NCBI GenBank assembly: GCA_031398915.1
Contig: JANNOG010000088.1
Location: 1 to 64,000, forward strand
Source of the DNA: JANNOG01 sp031398915
GTDB taxonomy: Bacteria > Actinomycetota > Actinomycetes > Actinomycetales > JBBAYJ01
Direction of reading: 5' to 3'
Length of the DNA: 64,000 nucleotides
The notes beneath the pieces are model-generated. The model had not been told where the DNA came from, did no database searches, and saw nothing but the letters and a program-made list of their open reading frames with translations. This document shows positions 40,925 through 50,132 of this stretch, in pieces. A program made the translations under genes and the position numbers. The stretch's first letter is position 1; each line of letters begins with the position of its first letter.

Positions 40925-41956
40925 ATGACTGGTCAAGACTGGCTCGAAAAGGACTTCTATGCCGTTCTGGGCGTGGCCAAGGACGCGGACGACGCCACGC
41001 TCAAGAAGGCCTACCGCAAGCTGGCGCGCCAACACCATCCAGATGCCAACCGTGGTGACGCCGCCCACGAGCAGCGCTTCAAGGAGGTGGGGGAGGCGTA
41101 CTCGGTACTCAGCGATTCCGACCAGCGCCAGCGCTACGACGCGCTACGGGCGATGGGGTCGGGCGCTCGATTCACCGCGGGTGCCCCGGGTGGCAGCGCG
41201 GGGTTCGACGATCTGCTGGGCAACCTGTTCGGCGGAGGCGCCGCAGGCGCCGGGCGAGGCGACGGCCGGGTCCGGTACACCTCGGGGGGCAACCGCGGCG
41301 GCGAGTACGACGACCTCCTGAATGATCTGCTGCGCAACGCGTCACCGGGTGCCGGGGGCTTCGGCGGTGCAGCGTCGCGCAACCGCGACGTGACCACCAC
41401 CGTTCGAGTCGGGTTGCGCCAGGCACTCGTGGGCACCCAGGTTCGCCTGGGGATCACCGAGGCAGGATCGGCACAGCGGACCGTGACGGCCAAGGTCCCG
41501 GCAGGAATCCGGGACGGACAAAAACTGCGCCTGCGTGGCAAAGGCCCTGCCGGACCTGGTGGGCCCAGTGACGTCGTGGTCACCGTGACGGTCGACCCCG
41601 ACCCCGTCTTCGGCTGGGACGGCACGGCCCTGCGGGTGACCGCCCCGATCACGTTCGCCGAGGCTGCCCTGGGCGCCGACATCGACGTGCCGACCCTGGA
41701 CGGCGTGACCCGGCTGCGGGTACCGCCCGGAACGCCGAGCGCGCGGGTGTTCCGGGCGCGCGGAAAGGGGCCGGTGGTCAAGGGCGCCCCGGTGGACATC
41801 CTGGTCACCGTCCAGGTGATCGTGCCGCAGCGACTCACCGGGGAGGCGAAGGCGGCGGTCGAGGCGCTCGCCCACCTCGATGAGGGCACCAATCCGCGGG
41901 CCGACCTGCTGGCTGCCGCCGAGGCCGGTCGTGTCGCCGGCGGTGAGGCGTCGTGA
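40925..41956 (+). CDS. dnaJ: DnaJ-family co-chaperone lacking the zinc finger
   Basis: This 343-aa protein has an N-terminal J domain with DFYAVLGVAKDADDATLKKA and the HPD motif in QHHPDAN. A Gly/Phe-rich linker follows (about 85-150), then the two C-terminal beta domains (TAKVPAGIRDGQKLRLRGKG and GADIDVPTLDGVTRLRVPPG). The four CXXCXGXG repeats of class A DnaJ are missing, so this is a CbpA/class B-like J protein occupying the dnaJ1 place. It stimulates DnaK ATPase and delivers substrates. ATG 285 bp after grpE; the next gene overlaps by 4 bp. Confidence 0.93.
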   Translation: MTGQDWLEKDFYAVLGVAKDADDATLKKAYRKLARQHHPDANRGDAAHEQRFKEVGEAYSVLSDSDQRQRYDALRAMGSGARFTAGAPGGSAGFDDLLGNLFGGGAAGAGRGDGRVRYTSGGNRGGEYDDLLNDLLRNASPGAGGFGGAASRNRDVTTTVRVGLRQALVGTQVRLGITEAGSAQRTVTAKVPAGIRDGQKLRLRGKGPAGPGGPSDVVVTVTVDPDPVFGWDGTALRVTAPITFAEAALGADIDVPTLDGVTRLRVPPGTPSARVFRARGKGPVVKGAPVDILVTVQVIVPQRLTGEAKAAVEALAHLDEGTNPRADLLAAAEAGRVAGGEAS

Positions 41957-42366
41957 CCGGCCGCCGGATCTACGTCATCTCGGTTGCGGCCGAACTGGCG
42001 GGTATGCACCCCCAGACGCTGCGCCAGTACGACCGTGAGGGCCTGGTGCAGCCCGGTCGGACCATCGGCGGGGGTCGGCGCTACACCGACGAGGACGTCG
42101 CTCGTCTCCGTGAGGTACAGCGCCTCAGCCAGCAGGAGGGGATCAACCTGGCCGGCATTCGCCGCATCATGGCGCTGGAGGCCGAGGTTCAGGAGTTGCG
42201 AGAGGAGGTCGCCCGACTGTCGCGCGACAACCAGTCGCTGCGGGATGCCCGCCGACGTGTCTTCGCCGCCGGGGTGGCCGGCGACATCGAGGCCGTCGCG
42301 GCCGGTCGGCGACCGCAACGACGGCCGTCGTCCACAGCACTGGTCATCTGGCGTCCAGGGAATTGA
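41953..42366 (+). CDS. hspR: MerR-family heat-shock repressor HspR
   Basis: This 137-aa protein starts with a MerR-type wHTH (YVISVAAELAGMHPQTLRQY, GRTIGGGRRYTDEDVARLRE) followed by a coiled coil (MALEAEVQELREEVARLSRD). HspR binds HAIR sites together with DnaK and represses dnaK and clpB operons in actinobacteria. Its GTG overlaps the dnaJ stop as GTGA. A matching HAIR site lies before dnaK; none is seen directly before clpB. Confidence 0.95.
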   Translation: MTGRRIYVISVAAELAGMHPQTLRQYDREGLVQPGRTIGGGRRYTDEDVARLREVQRLSQQEGINLAGIRRIMALEAEVQELREEVARLSRDNQSLRDARRRVFAAGVAGDIEAVAAGRRPQRRPSSTALVIWRPGN

Positions 42367-42404
42367 TCGTCCACAGCCTGACTACAGCTCGGCCGTCCAC
42401 AGGG

Positions 42405-43433
42405 ATGCACCGCAGAGTGGGCACTCTCGGGCGCAGATCGCCATGCTCACCGGCTGTGAATCGCCACGATCCGCCTCCGCAGTTGTCGCGCGGACCGTTC
42501 ACTGTGCCCAGTGCCCTCCATCACGTCACCCAAGAAGCCCTGCGAGGCCCCGGCTATCGCCGTCTATTGCGCGGCGTGTACGTCGCCGCCGACGTTCCGG
42601 CCGGCTACGGCGTGCAGATCCGGGCAGCCATGCTCGCGATGGCGCAGCACTCGCCCGTGTTGGCTGGCCCGAGTGCGGCTTGGGCGCTGGGCTGTCGGGG
42701 GTGGGCGGCCGTCGATGATCCGGTTCACCTCGTCGTGGGTAGGCGAACGTCACCCCGGTCTCGGGGGGGAATAGCCGTCCGGCGTATCGATGTGGCGTCT
42801 ACCGACATCGTCGCGACACGGCTGGGTGCAGCGACATCAGCGATCCGAACGGCGATCGACCTCGCTCGCGGCGTGGGTACAGCGACGTGGAGTCTGGATC
42901 GTCGTCTGGCCATCGTCGAATCCGTCTTGCGCGCCACTCGGACACGCGCCGACGACACTCGGTCTGCCATCACTGGGATGAGGCGCCTGCACGGCTTGAA
43001 CGATGCCCGCCGCGTCCTGACCTGGGCACGCGATGGTGTCGACTCCCCTAAGGAGACCGAACTACGGCTACTCGCCCTCCGGTGTGGATTTCCGGAACCG
43101 GATGTCCAGCATGCCGTCGTCGACCGAACCGGCCGGATTGTGGCTCGCTTAGACCTCGGGTTCGCAACGTATCGGGCTGGCCTCGAGTACGACGGTCAGG
43201 TCCATCTGGACCGCCACCAGCACAGCCGCGACCTTCAGCGGCATAATCTGCTCCGCGACCTGGGATGGACCGTTTTGCAGATCGATTCCCGGCTGCTCGC
43301 CAACCCGGCTCTGTGGGTCCCGCAGCTGAGTGGCCTGGTCCCCCGCTGCCCGACTCAGAACTCACTTTCGGATGGGTTTCCGTTGATCCAACCCATGTGG
43401 ATCAACGGAAAGGTCACCAAGAATCGCTCATGA
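42405..43433 (+). CDS. DUF559-type endonuclease-fold protein
   Basis: This protein is about 342 aa. The N-terminal part (LRGPGYRRLLRGVYVAADVP, VLAGPSAAWALGC) resembles the AbiEi-like winged-helix region usual in these proteins. The C-terminal DUF559 (Vsr/restriction-endonuclease fold) contains SPKETELRLLALRCGFPEPD, ARLDLGFATYRAGLEYDG and LQRHNLLRDLGWTVLQI. Many copies exist in actinomycetes and their function is not known. The frame is open from a TTG at 42363 overlapping hspR; ATG 42405 or a later GTG near 42506 is more likely. The 3' end of the gene encodes a strong hairpin. Confidence 0.7.
   Translation: MHRRVGTLGRRSPCSPAVNRHDPPPQLSRGPFTVPSALHHVTQEALRGPGYRRLLRGVYVAADVPAGYGVQIRAAMLAMAQHSPVLAGPSAAWALGCRGWAAVDDPVHLVVGRRTSPRSRGGIAVRRIDVASTDIVATRLGAATSAIRTAIDLARGVGTATWSLDRRLAIVESVLRATRTRADDTRSAITGMRRLHGLNDARRVLTWARDGVDSPKETELRLLALRCGFPEPDVQHAVVDRTGRIVARLDLGFATYRAGLEYDGQVHLDRHQHSRDLQRHNLLRDLGWTVLQIDSRLLANPALWVPQLSGLVPRCPTQNSLSDGFPLIQPMWINGKVTKNRS
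43377..43411. terminator. Perfect 14-bp inverted repeat between the DUF559 gene and clpB
   Basis: TTTCCGTTGATCCA and TGGATCAACGGAAA pair over 14 bp around a 7-nt loop (ACCCATG). The element is inside the last codons of the DUF559 gene and 31 bp upstream of the clpB ATG. There is no U-tract. It may be a terminator or attenuator limiting readthrough from the chaperone operon, or an operator for clpB. Confidence 0.5.
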
Positions 43434-43442
43434 AGGGCTGAA

Positions 43443-46130
43443 ATGGATCCCAAGCTGACGACCAAAGGCCAGGAGGCTCTCGCGGCCGCTATCCAGGGCG
43501 CCGCACGGGCTGGGCATCCGACCGTCGAGCCGCTCCACCTACTTGTGGCGCTGGTCAACGACGGGACCGGGGTGCCGGCATCGTTGCTCCGCGCCGTCGG
43601 GGTCGACCTGTCGGCATTGCGTGCCGGTGCGGCCACCGCGCTGACGGCACTGCCGTCGGCCTCGGGTGGCACGGTCAGCGAGCCGCGGGCGTCTCGTGGG
43701 CTGACCGCCGCCCTCGCCGCAGCGGGTGACGAGGCCCGAGCCCTCGACGATCTGTTCATCTCGACCGAGCATCTGCTGCTGGGCGTGGCCGCGGACGCCG
43801 GATCAACGGGACAGGTGCTGCGCGGCGCCGGGACAGACCGCGACCGGTTGATCGGCGCGCTACCGCAGGTCAGAGGATCGGCGAAAGTCACGAGCGCCGA
43901 CCCGGAGGGTACCTACAACGCCCTCGAGAAATACGGCCGTGACCTCACCGAGGACGCCCGCGAAGGCCGCCTCGACCCGGTGATCGGGCGCGACGCCGAG
44001 ATTCGCCGGGTCATCCAGGTGCTGTCCAGGCGTACCAAGAACAATCCCGTCCTGATCGGCGAACCCGGCGTGGGCAAGACCGCCGTCGTCGAGGGGCTCG
44101 CCCAGCGCATCATTGCCGGTGACATCCCCCAGTCCCTGCGCGACAAGCGGCTGATCAGCCTGGACCTGGCCGCCATGGTCGCCGGTGCCAAGTATCGAGG
44201 CGAGTTCGAGGAGCGACTCAAGGCCGTGCTGGCCGACATCGAGGCGGCAGACGGCCAGGTCGTCACCTTCATCGACGAACTGCACACCGTGGTCGGGGCC
44301 GGCGCGTCAGAGGGGGCAATGGACGCCGGCAACATGCTCAAGCCCCTCCTCGCCCGAGGGGCACTGCGCCTGGTCGGTGCCACGACCCTGGACGAGTACC
44401 GCCAACGGATCGAGAAGGACCCCGCCCTGGAGCGCAGGTTCCAACAGGTCCTGGTCGGCGAGCCCACCGTCGAGGACACCATCGCCATCCTGCGCGGCCT
44501 CAAGGAGCGCTACGAGGCCCACCACAAGGTCGCCGTCGCAGACTCCGCGTTGGTGGCTGCGGCCACGCTGTCCGCGCGTTACATCCCGGCGCGCAAACTC
44601 CCCGACAAGGCCATCGACCTGATCGACGAGGCAGCCTCACGGTTACGGATGGAGATCGACTCCTCGCCGGTCGAGATCGACGAACTCCGCCGCGCGGTGG
44701 ATCGACTGCGCATGGAGGAGCTGGCGCTCAGCAGGGAGGAGGACGCCGCCAGCCGTGACCGCCTGGAGCGGCTACGCGCCGATCTGGCCGACCGCACCGA
44801 GCAGCTCAGGGCGCTCAGCATCCGTTGGGAGGCGGAGCGGGCAGGGCTCAACCGGGTAGGTGAGCTCAAGGCGCGAATCGACGAACTGCGTGCCCAGGCC
44901 GAACGGGCACAGCGTGACGGCGACCTCGAAACCGCGTCCCGGCTGCTCTACGGCCAGATCCCGGCGGCCGAGAAGGAGCTGGCCGACAACGCCACGCCTC
45001 AGGGCGCGCCGGGCCCCCTGGGCGCGCCCGCGACGCTGGGCGGGCCGGTCGCGCCGGTCGCGCCGGGCACACCGGGTGGGTCCACCGCGGCCACCGCGGG
45101 CGCTGTCACCGGCACGGTCGACGCCATGATCAGCGAGCAGGTCGGTGCCGACGACATCGCCGAAGTCGTCGCCGCGTGGACGGGTATCCCGGTGGGCCGC
45201 CTACTCGAAGGCCAGAGCGAGCGGCTGCTGAAGATGGAGGAGGTCATCGGTCAGCGGCTGTTCGGCCAGGCCGCTGCCGTGCGAGCCGTGTCCGACGCCG
45301 TACGCCGCGCGCGCGCCGGTATCTCGGACCCGGACCGCCCGACGGGATCCTTCCTGTTCCTGGGGCCGACCGGGGTGGGCAAGACCGAACTCGCCAAGGC
45401 GCTCGCGGACTACCTGTTCGACGACTCCCGCGCCATGGTGCGAATCGACATGAGTGAGTACGGCGAGAAGCATTCCGTGTCACGCCTGGTAGGGGCTCCC
45501 CCGGGGTACGTCGGATACGAGGCGGGGGGTCAACTCACCGAGGCGGTACGCCGTCGGCCGTACTCGGTCATCCTGTTGGACGAGGTCGAGAAGGCCCACC
45601 CCGAGGTGTTCGACGTACTGCTGCAGGTGCTGGACGACGGGCGGTTGACCGACGGGCACGGCAGAACCGTCGACTTCCGTAACGTGATCCTGATCCTCAC
45701 GTCGAACTTGGGGTCGGCCTACCTGATCGACCCGACACTCACCGAGGAGGCCAAGCACGACGCCGTGCTGGCTGCGGTCCGCGCGGCGTTCAAGCCAGAG
45801 TTCGTCAACCGCCTGGACGACGTGATCGTGTTCGACACCCTGGGCCTGGACGAGCTCAGCCACATAGTCGACCTGCACATCGCCGACCTCGCCGAGCGGC
45901 TGACTGAGCGCAGGTTGCGGCTCGACGTCGGGGCGCCGGTGCGCGAATGGCTCGGCCTCACCGGGTACGACCCGGCCTATGGCGCCAGGCCGTTGCGGCG
46001 CCTGGTGCAGCGCGAGATCGGTGACCGGTTGGCACGGGGCCTGCTGTCCGGTGAGATCCGCGACGGCGACACCGTGACCGTCCGGTTGGACGACGACAAG
46101 CAGGCGTTGACGCTGAGCGCAGGGCACTGA
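43443..46130 (+). CDS. clpB: ATP-dependent disaggregase ClpB with a low-complexity insertion
   Basis: This 895-aa protein has an N-domain (1-145), a first AAA module with GEPGVGKTAVVEG (near 206) and VVTFIDELHTVVG, a coiled-coil M domain (about 400-510), and a second AAA module with GPTGVGKTELAKAL (near 640), IDMSEYGEKHSVSRL and EYG..GYDPAYGARPLRR. A Pro/Gly/Ala-rich insertion of about 40 residues (519-559) separates the M domain from NBD2, which is unusual. It rescues aggregates together with DnaK. It is downstream of the dnaK operon and hspR but has no own HAIR site. AAGGG ribosome site before the ATG. Confidence 0.96.
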   Translation: MDPKLTTKGQEALAAAIQGAARAGHPTVEPLHLLVALVNDGTGVPASLLRAVGVDLSALRAGAATALTALPSASGGTVSEPRASRGLTAALAAAGDEARALDDLFISTEHLLLGVAADAGSTGQVLRGAGTDRDRLIGALPQVRGSAKVTSADPEGTYNALEKYGRDLTEDAREGRLDPVIGRDAEIRRVIQVLSRRTKNNPVLIGEPGVGKTAVVEGLAQRIIAGDIPQSLRDKRLISLDLAAMVAGAKYRGEFEERLKAVLADIEAADGQVVTFIDELHTVVGAGASEGAMDAGNMLKPLLARGALRLVGATTLDEYRQRIEKDPALERRFQQVLVGEPTVEDTIAILRGLKERYEAHHKVAVADSALVAAATLSARYIPARKLPDKAIDLIDEAASRLRMEIDSSPVEIDELRRAVDRLRMEELALSREEDAASRDRLERLRADLADRTEQLRALSIRWEAERAGLNRVGELKARIDELRAQAERAQRDGDLETASRLLYGQIPAAEKELADNATPQGAPGPLGAPATLGGPVAPVAPGTPGGSTAATAGAVTGTVDAMISEQVGADDIAEVVAAWTGIPVGRLLEGQSERLLKMEEVIGQRLFGQAAAVRAVSDAVRRARAGISDPDRPTGSFLFLGPTGVGKTELAKALADYLFDDSRAMVRIDMSEYGEKHSVSRLVGAPPGYVGYEAGGQLTEAVRRRPYSVILLDEVEKAHPEVFDVLLQVLDDGRLTDGHGRTVDFRNVILILTSNLGSAYLIDPTLTEEAKHDAVLAAVRAAFKPEFVNRLDDVIVFDTLGLDELSHIVDLHIADLAERLTERRLRLDVGAPVREWLGLTGYDPAYGARPLRRLVQREIGDRLARGLLSGEIRDGDTVTVRLDDDKQALTLSAGH

Positions 46131-46139
46131 CCACGGGTT

Positions 46140-48962
46140 CTAGGGGTCGATCAGGCCGTGCTGGCGAGCCAGGGCGACGGCCTCGGTACGGCGGCTGGCG
46201 CCCAGCTTGGTGAAGGAATTGGTCAGGTGGACGCTGACGGTCTTCGCGCTGATGAACAGCACCTGACCGATCTCGCGGTTGCTCCGCCCCGAGGCCACCA
46301 GCTGCAGTACCTCGACCTCGCGGGCGGTGAGCCGCTCGGTCGCGGCACTGCCGGCCGGAGCCGTGCGCGGGGTGCGAGACGCATGGATCTCGGCCACCAG
46401 CGGGCGCGCACCGAGTTCGTCTGCGGCCGCCAGGGCAAGGCCGGCGGCGGTCTCACCCTCGTGACGCAGGCCTGTGGCGGTCGACACTGCCGCCAATCGG
46501 GCCCGTGACCGGGCTACCTCGAAGGTGTGCCCGAATCGCTCGAAGGAAGCGACGCCGGCACGCCACGCCTCGACCAGGTCGCCTCGTTCCACCGAGCTGT
46601 CGCCGGCGAGCCACTTGAGTCGCAGGTACTCGGCGTTCACCCGCTGCCACCAGGCCCGACTCTCGATTCCGAGATTCTCGGGTGCGGCCCGGACAGCGAC
46701 GTCGGCGCCGCTCCAGAGGCGCTCGCCACGAGCCATGAGGACTGTCGCTCGGTCGCGCCCGGCCCCGGCCGCCGCGGTGGCGACGTGTCCGAGCGCCACA
46801 CCCGCCAGCCGGATACGTGCCTGGAACGTCGGGCCCGCCCACACGGTGATCAACAGGTCGACCACCTCGTCGTGCATCTGCAGCGCCTGATCCAGGCGCC
46901 CGCTGTCGCCGTACAGGTCGACGGCGGCGGCCCCCGCCAACAGCGCGATCAAACCGTCGTGGTGCCACCACGGACGTACCTGGGCGAGCACGTCCAGGCT
47001 GTTCAGCTGCCCACGCCCGGCTCCGACCAACATTCCGACAGCGGACAGTACGGCGCCGGCCAGCGGCGGTGGCGATTGCGAGGCGGTGTCGACCAAGCGG
47101 ACGGTGCTCTGCCAGTCGCCGCGAACGTAGCTGACCACCGCGGCCATCGCCCGTCCGTCCACGCCGTACGGCGCCCATGGTCGACGAAGCTCCACCGCCC
47201 GTGCCGACGCCTGCTCGAAGATCTGCTGCGCTTCGCTCAGTCGTCCGACCTCGTACAGGACTGTGCCAAGGCCATGGCGGCTGCGAAGCTCGGCCGCGGG
47301 CTCGCCTGCCGCCTGCGCGTCGAGGATGCTGGTCCGCAGCGTCGACTCCACCTGCTCGACCGGGTCACGCCGGTTGAGCCGGGCGAGGGTCGTCGTCGCG
47401 TCGGCCAACACAGCCGGCAGGTCCTGACGTCGAGCCAGCTCGATCGCCTGTCTGGCCCAGCCGCGTGCCTCGTCCTCGCGGTCGCGCCAGGCGCAGGCTC
47501 GGGCGTGAGCGGCCAGCACCCCGGCGCGCACGGCATCCGGCGTGGTCGGCGACAACAGCTGGACGGCCTGGGTGGTGACGCCGAGAGTGTCGACGGTCAC
47601 GTCGTCCAGGAGGAGGGCGATCGTCGCCACCGCATGCAACAGGACGACCCGCTGCAGCGGTGGGGCATCAGGCGGCAACCGGGTGAGTTGATGGCGCGGC
47701 AATTCCAGCGCCCGAGGCAGCCACCCTGCTGCGGCAGCGCTGGTGCTGGCCCTCACCACCACGTCGACCACGTCGATCTCGGGTGTTCCGGCCCGATCGT
47801 CCGCGAGCAGTTCGAGGGCGAGCTCGTAGTGACGGGTGGCCTCGGCCGGCCCGCCCACCTCGGCCGCTTCGTCGCCGGCGCGCAGGCAGGCCCTGATCGC
47901 CGCGGGCAGGTCGTGAGCTGCCCTGGCGTGGCGGGCCAGTTCGGCGGCGGTTCCCACGGCAGCGGCCGCGCCCAACGCGTCGGCATAGGCCCGATGCCAG
48001 CGGACACGCTCACCCGGCAACAGGTCGTCGTACACGGCCTCGGCGAGCAGGGCGTGTCGGAAGGCGTACTCGTCCGCCGGCCCACTGACCAGCACCTGAC
48101 GGTCCGTGGCCGCACGCAGTGCGTGTTCGAGCTGAGGCCCCTCCCAGTCCACGACCCGGGCAAGCAGCTGATGCGACACGCGGCGACCGGCAACGGATAT
48201 CGCGCGTACGACGGCGCGTGCGTGGTCGTCGAGGGCATCGAGATGGACGAGCAGGATGGTCGACAGGTCACCCGACAGCAGTCCCTCGCCGTGACGGGCA
48301 GCCGTCACCAACTCTTCGGTGAAGAAGGCGTTGCCCTCGGCGCGAGCGACTATCCGCTCGATGTCGTCGTCGCTGATCCCCGACGGTTGGAGTTCGACGA
48401 TGAGGTCGCGCACGTCACCATCGGACAGCGGCCGTAGTCGGAGGCGGGTGAGGCCGGTCATTCGTGACCAGTCGGCGATGTCGGCCCGCAGCGGATGGCG
48501 CCGATGCAGATCGTCGGTTCGGTACGACGCGATCACCGACAGGCCTGGTTGCGGCCCACGAAAGAACCTGGTCAACACGGCACGGGTGGAGGGGTCGGCC
48601 CACTGCACGTCCTCGATGACCAACAGCAGCGGAGCCTCGCCGGCACGTTCGCCCGCCGCGCTCACGAATGCCTCGACGACCTCGGACCGGGCCCCTGTGT
48701 GACGGCCGAACAGTTCGATGAACGGTTGGTAGGGCAGGTCGTCACCGCCGATGCCGGCACACTGGCCGACGAGGACGCGCCAGCCGTCACCGAGTGCGCG
48801 ATCGCGGAGTTCGGTCAGTAGGCGCGTCTTGCCGATCCCGGCATCGCCCGCCAACAGGACGGCCCGACCGCCGCCGTCGCCCAGACCCGCGGCATCGTTC
48901 AGCTCGGCGAGTTCGCCAGAGCGCCCGACGAGTCGAGTCGAGGGGCGCATCGGTCCGGGCAC
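46140..48962 (-). CDS. LAL-type LuxR family transcriptional regulator with AAA-like ATPase
   Basis: This is a 940-aa protein. Its N-terminal ATPase has Walker A LLAGDAGIGKTRLL (near 40) and Walker B LLLVIEDVQWADPS. A long TPR-like helical region spans about 300-860. A C-terminal LuxR HTH carries LTAREVEVLQLVASGRSNREI and ISAKTVSVHLTNSFTKLG. Such large ATP-binding LuxR regulators (MalT-like) respond to ligands; the target here is unknown. ATG 48962 or 48950. It is convergent with clpB. The 248 bp upstream (48963-49210) show no gene and hold its promoter region. Confidence 0.9.
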   Translation of the reverse strand: MPGPMRPSTRLVGRSGELAELNDAAGLGDGGGRAVLLAGDAGIGKTRLLTELRDRALGDGWRVLVGQCAGIGGDDLPYQPFIELFGRHTGARSEVVEAFVSAAGERAGEAPLLLVIEDVQWADPSTRAVLTRFFRGPQPGLSVIASYRTDDLHRRHPLRADIADWSRMTGLTRLRLRPLSDGDVRDLIVELQPSGISDDDIERIVARAEGNAFFTEELVTAARHGEGLLSGDLSTILLVHLDALDDHARAVVRAISVAGRRVSHQLLARVVDWEGPQLEHALRAATDRQVLVSGPADEYAFRHALLAEAVYDDLLPGERVRWHRAYADALGAAAAVGTAAELARHARAAHDLPAAIRACLRAGDEAAEVGGPAEATRHYELALELLADDRAGTPEIDVVDVVVRASTSAAAAGWLPRALELPRHQLTRLPPDAPPLQRVVLLHAVATIALLLDDVTVDTLGVTTQAVQLLSPTTPDAVRAGVLAAHARACAWRDREDEARGWARQAIELARRQDLPAVLADATTTLARLNRRDPVEQVESTLRTSILDAQAAGEPAAELRSRHGLGTVLYEVGRLSEAQQIFEQASARAVELRRPWAPYGVDGRAMAAVVSYVRGDWQSTVRLVDTASQSPPPLAGAVLSAVGMLVGAGRGQLNSLDVLAQVRPWWHHDGLIALLAGAAAVDLYGDSGRLDQALQMHDEVVDLLITVWAGPTFQARIRLAGVALGHVATAAAGAGRDRATVLMARGERLWSGADVAVRAAPENLGIESRAWWQRVNAEYLRLKWLAGDSSVERGDLVEAWRAGVASFERFGHTFEVARSRARLAAVSTATGLRHEGETAAGLALAAADELGARPLVAEIHASRTPRTAPAGSAATERLTAREVEVLQLVASGRSNREIGQVLFISAKTVSVHLTNSFTKLGASRRTEAVALARQHGLIDP

Positions 48963-49210
48963 GCGTCCATCTTGTCCTGCACCACTGTCATCGGGGCCTC
49001 AGTTCGCCGCCGACGTGCAACGCGGGTGACGAGCCGTTCGCGGCGGTAGCCGATTTCGACAGCGTGAGGCCAGACGGCTGTGGGGTACGTCCACAGGTTG
49101 GTCAGGAGATCGTCCGTGCGATTTTGGGCCATAACCCCAGGCTGCTCACCTGAGGTAGGCGCGCGCATCTGATTTTCGCCCTAGTCGGCGCGCCCCAGCG
49201 GGCGTCGAAT

Positions 49211-50128
49211 CTAAGGCTTCGTTACTCTTGAGGCGAGCCCGGTGAGGGGGGCGGGCGGCCCAGCAGCGCCGATGGTCGATTGCGTCGATCTGGTGGGGTC
49301 CGACGACGGTTCAGGAGAGGACTCGGGCTCGGCCGTACCTGCGATCGGAGCCGAGTTGACTTCGCCGTCGAATCGGTAGGTCAGACAGACGATCTCGCGT
49401 TCGCCGAAGTCCCAGTCGTACGAATCCGGGTACAGGCCGTAGACGTCGAACGGACCGAAGTCCGCTCCGAGATCCCTGAAGCGTTCCTCGGCGAGGGCGA
49501 AGCATCTGTCATAGGTTATTTCCTCCATGGTCCTGTCGCCAGGAAAGTCGCCGCCGGGGACGTCGTCACGGCTGACTCCGTAGAAGCCGACGACCTCGTA
49601 TTCGTGCGCGGTATCGCAGGGGACCCGGATGTACTCGGTGAAGAATGGATCGACGCGATTTCCGTCCTCGTCGTAAAGGAATTCGAGCAGGCAGTCACCG
49701 ACGGCGACCTCGTCCAGGGACACCGACTCTTCGCCCGCGGCGCGCGTCCCGTCGTCGGTCAGCGCCAAAGGGTCGCCCAGGGCTCGGCCGATGAACGTGC
49801 CCGCCACCGCGACGCCGATGACCAAGGTCCAGAAACCGGCCAGGATGATGCCGGACCACGCCAGACCCCTTCCGCTGGTCCCCCGTCGGGCTATGCGACG
49901 CAGGGCAACCACCCCCACGATGACCGCCGCGGGAATGATCGCCAGAATGCCCAGGCCCAGCGCGACTGGTGCGGCCACCTCGGTAGGGGCGGGCGGTTCG
50001 GCCGTCAGCGTCGGCGGTCGGTATTCGAGAGGCGGCTGATGCGACGCGTAGGGGTCGGCCGTGGCTCGGCCTTGCGGCTCACTGCCGCTCGGCGGGGCCC
50101 ACCCAGACGCGTCGTACGGAGACGTCAT
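49211..50128 (-). CDS. DUF4190-type membrane protein with septum-formation-like outer domain
   Basis: This 305-aa protein has a Pro/Ser-rich cytoplasmic N-terminus (about 55 residues). The DUF4190 double helix follows (VALGLGILAIIPAAVIVGVV, RGTSGRGLAWSGIILAGFW), then an exported domain. That domain contains VAVGDCLLEFLYDEDG, VPCDTAHEYEVVGFYGV and YDRCFALAEERF, with the cysteine pattern of the actinobacterial septum-formation family, and it ends in a Ser/Pro/Thr tail. The precise role is unknown. ATG at 50128, 4 bp after the xthA stop, so the two genes are probably co-transcribed. Confidence 0.72.
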   Translation of the reverse strand: MTSPYDASGWAPPSGSEPQGRATADPYASHQPPLEYRPPTLTAEPPAPTEVAAPVALGLGILAIIPAAVIVGVVALRRIARRGTSGRGLAWSGIILAGFWTLVIGVAVAGTFIGRALGDPLALTDDGTRAAGEESVSLDEVAVGDCLLEFLYDEDGNRVDPFFTEYIRVPCDTAHEYEVVGFYGVSRDDVPGGDFPGDRTMEEITYDRCFALAEERFRDLGADFGPFDVYGLYPDSYDWDFGEREIVCLTYRFDGEVNSAPIAGTAEPESSPEPSSDPTRSTQSTIGAAGPPAPLTGLASRVTKP

Positions 50129-50132
50129 GTTG

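Noticed and set aside
42329..42402. Three copies of CGTCCACAG near the hspR/DUF559 junction, resembling DnaA boxes
   Set aside because: Each differs from TTGTCCACA by two bases, the copies partly lie in coding sequence, and no origin-associated genes (dnaA, dnaN) are nearby.
48963..49210. Possible gene or RNA in the 248-bp gap before the LAL regulator
   Set aside because: A short minus-strand frame exists but overlaps the regulator start and has no recognisable features; no tRNA cloverleaf or riboswitch-like structure could be recognised by eye.
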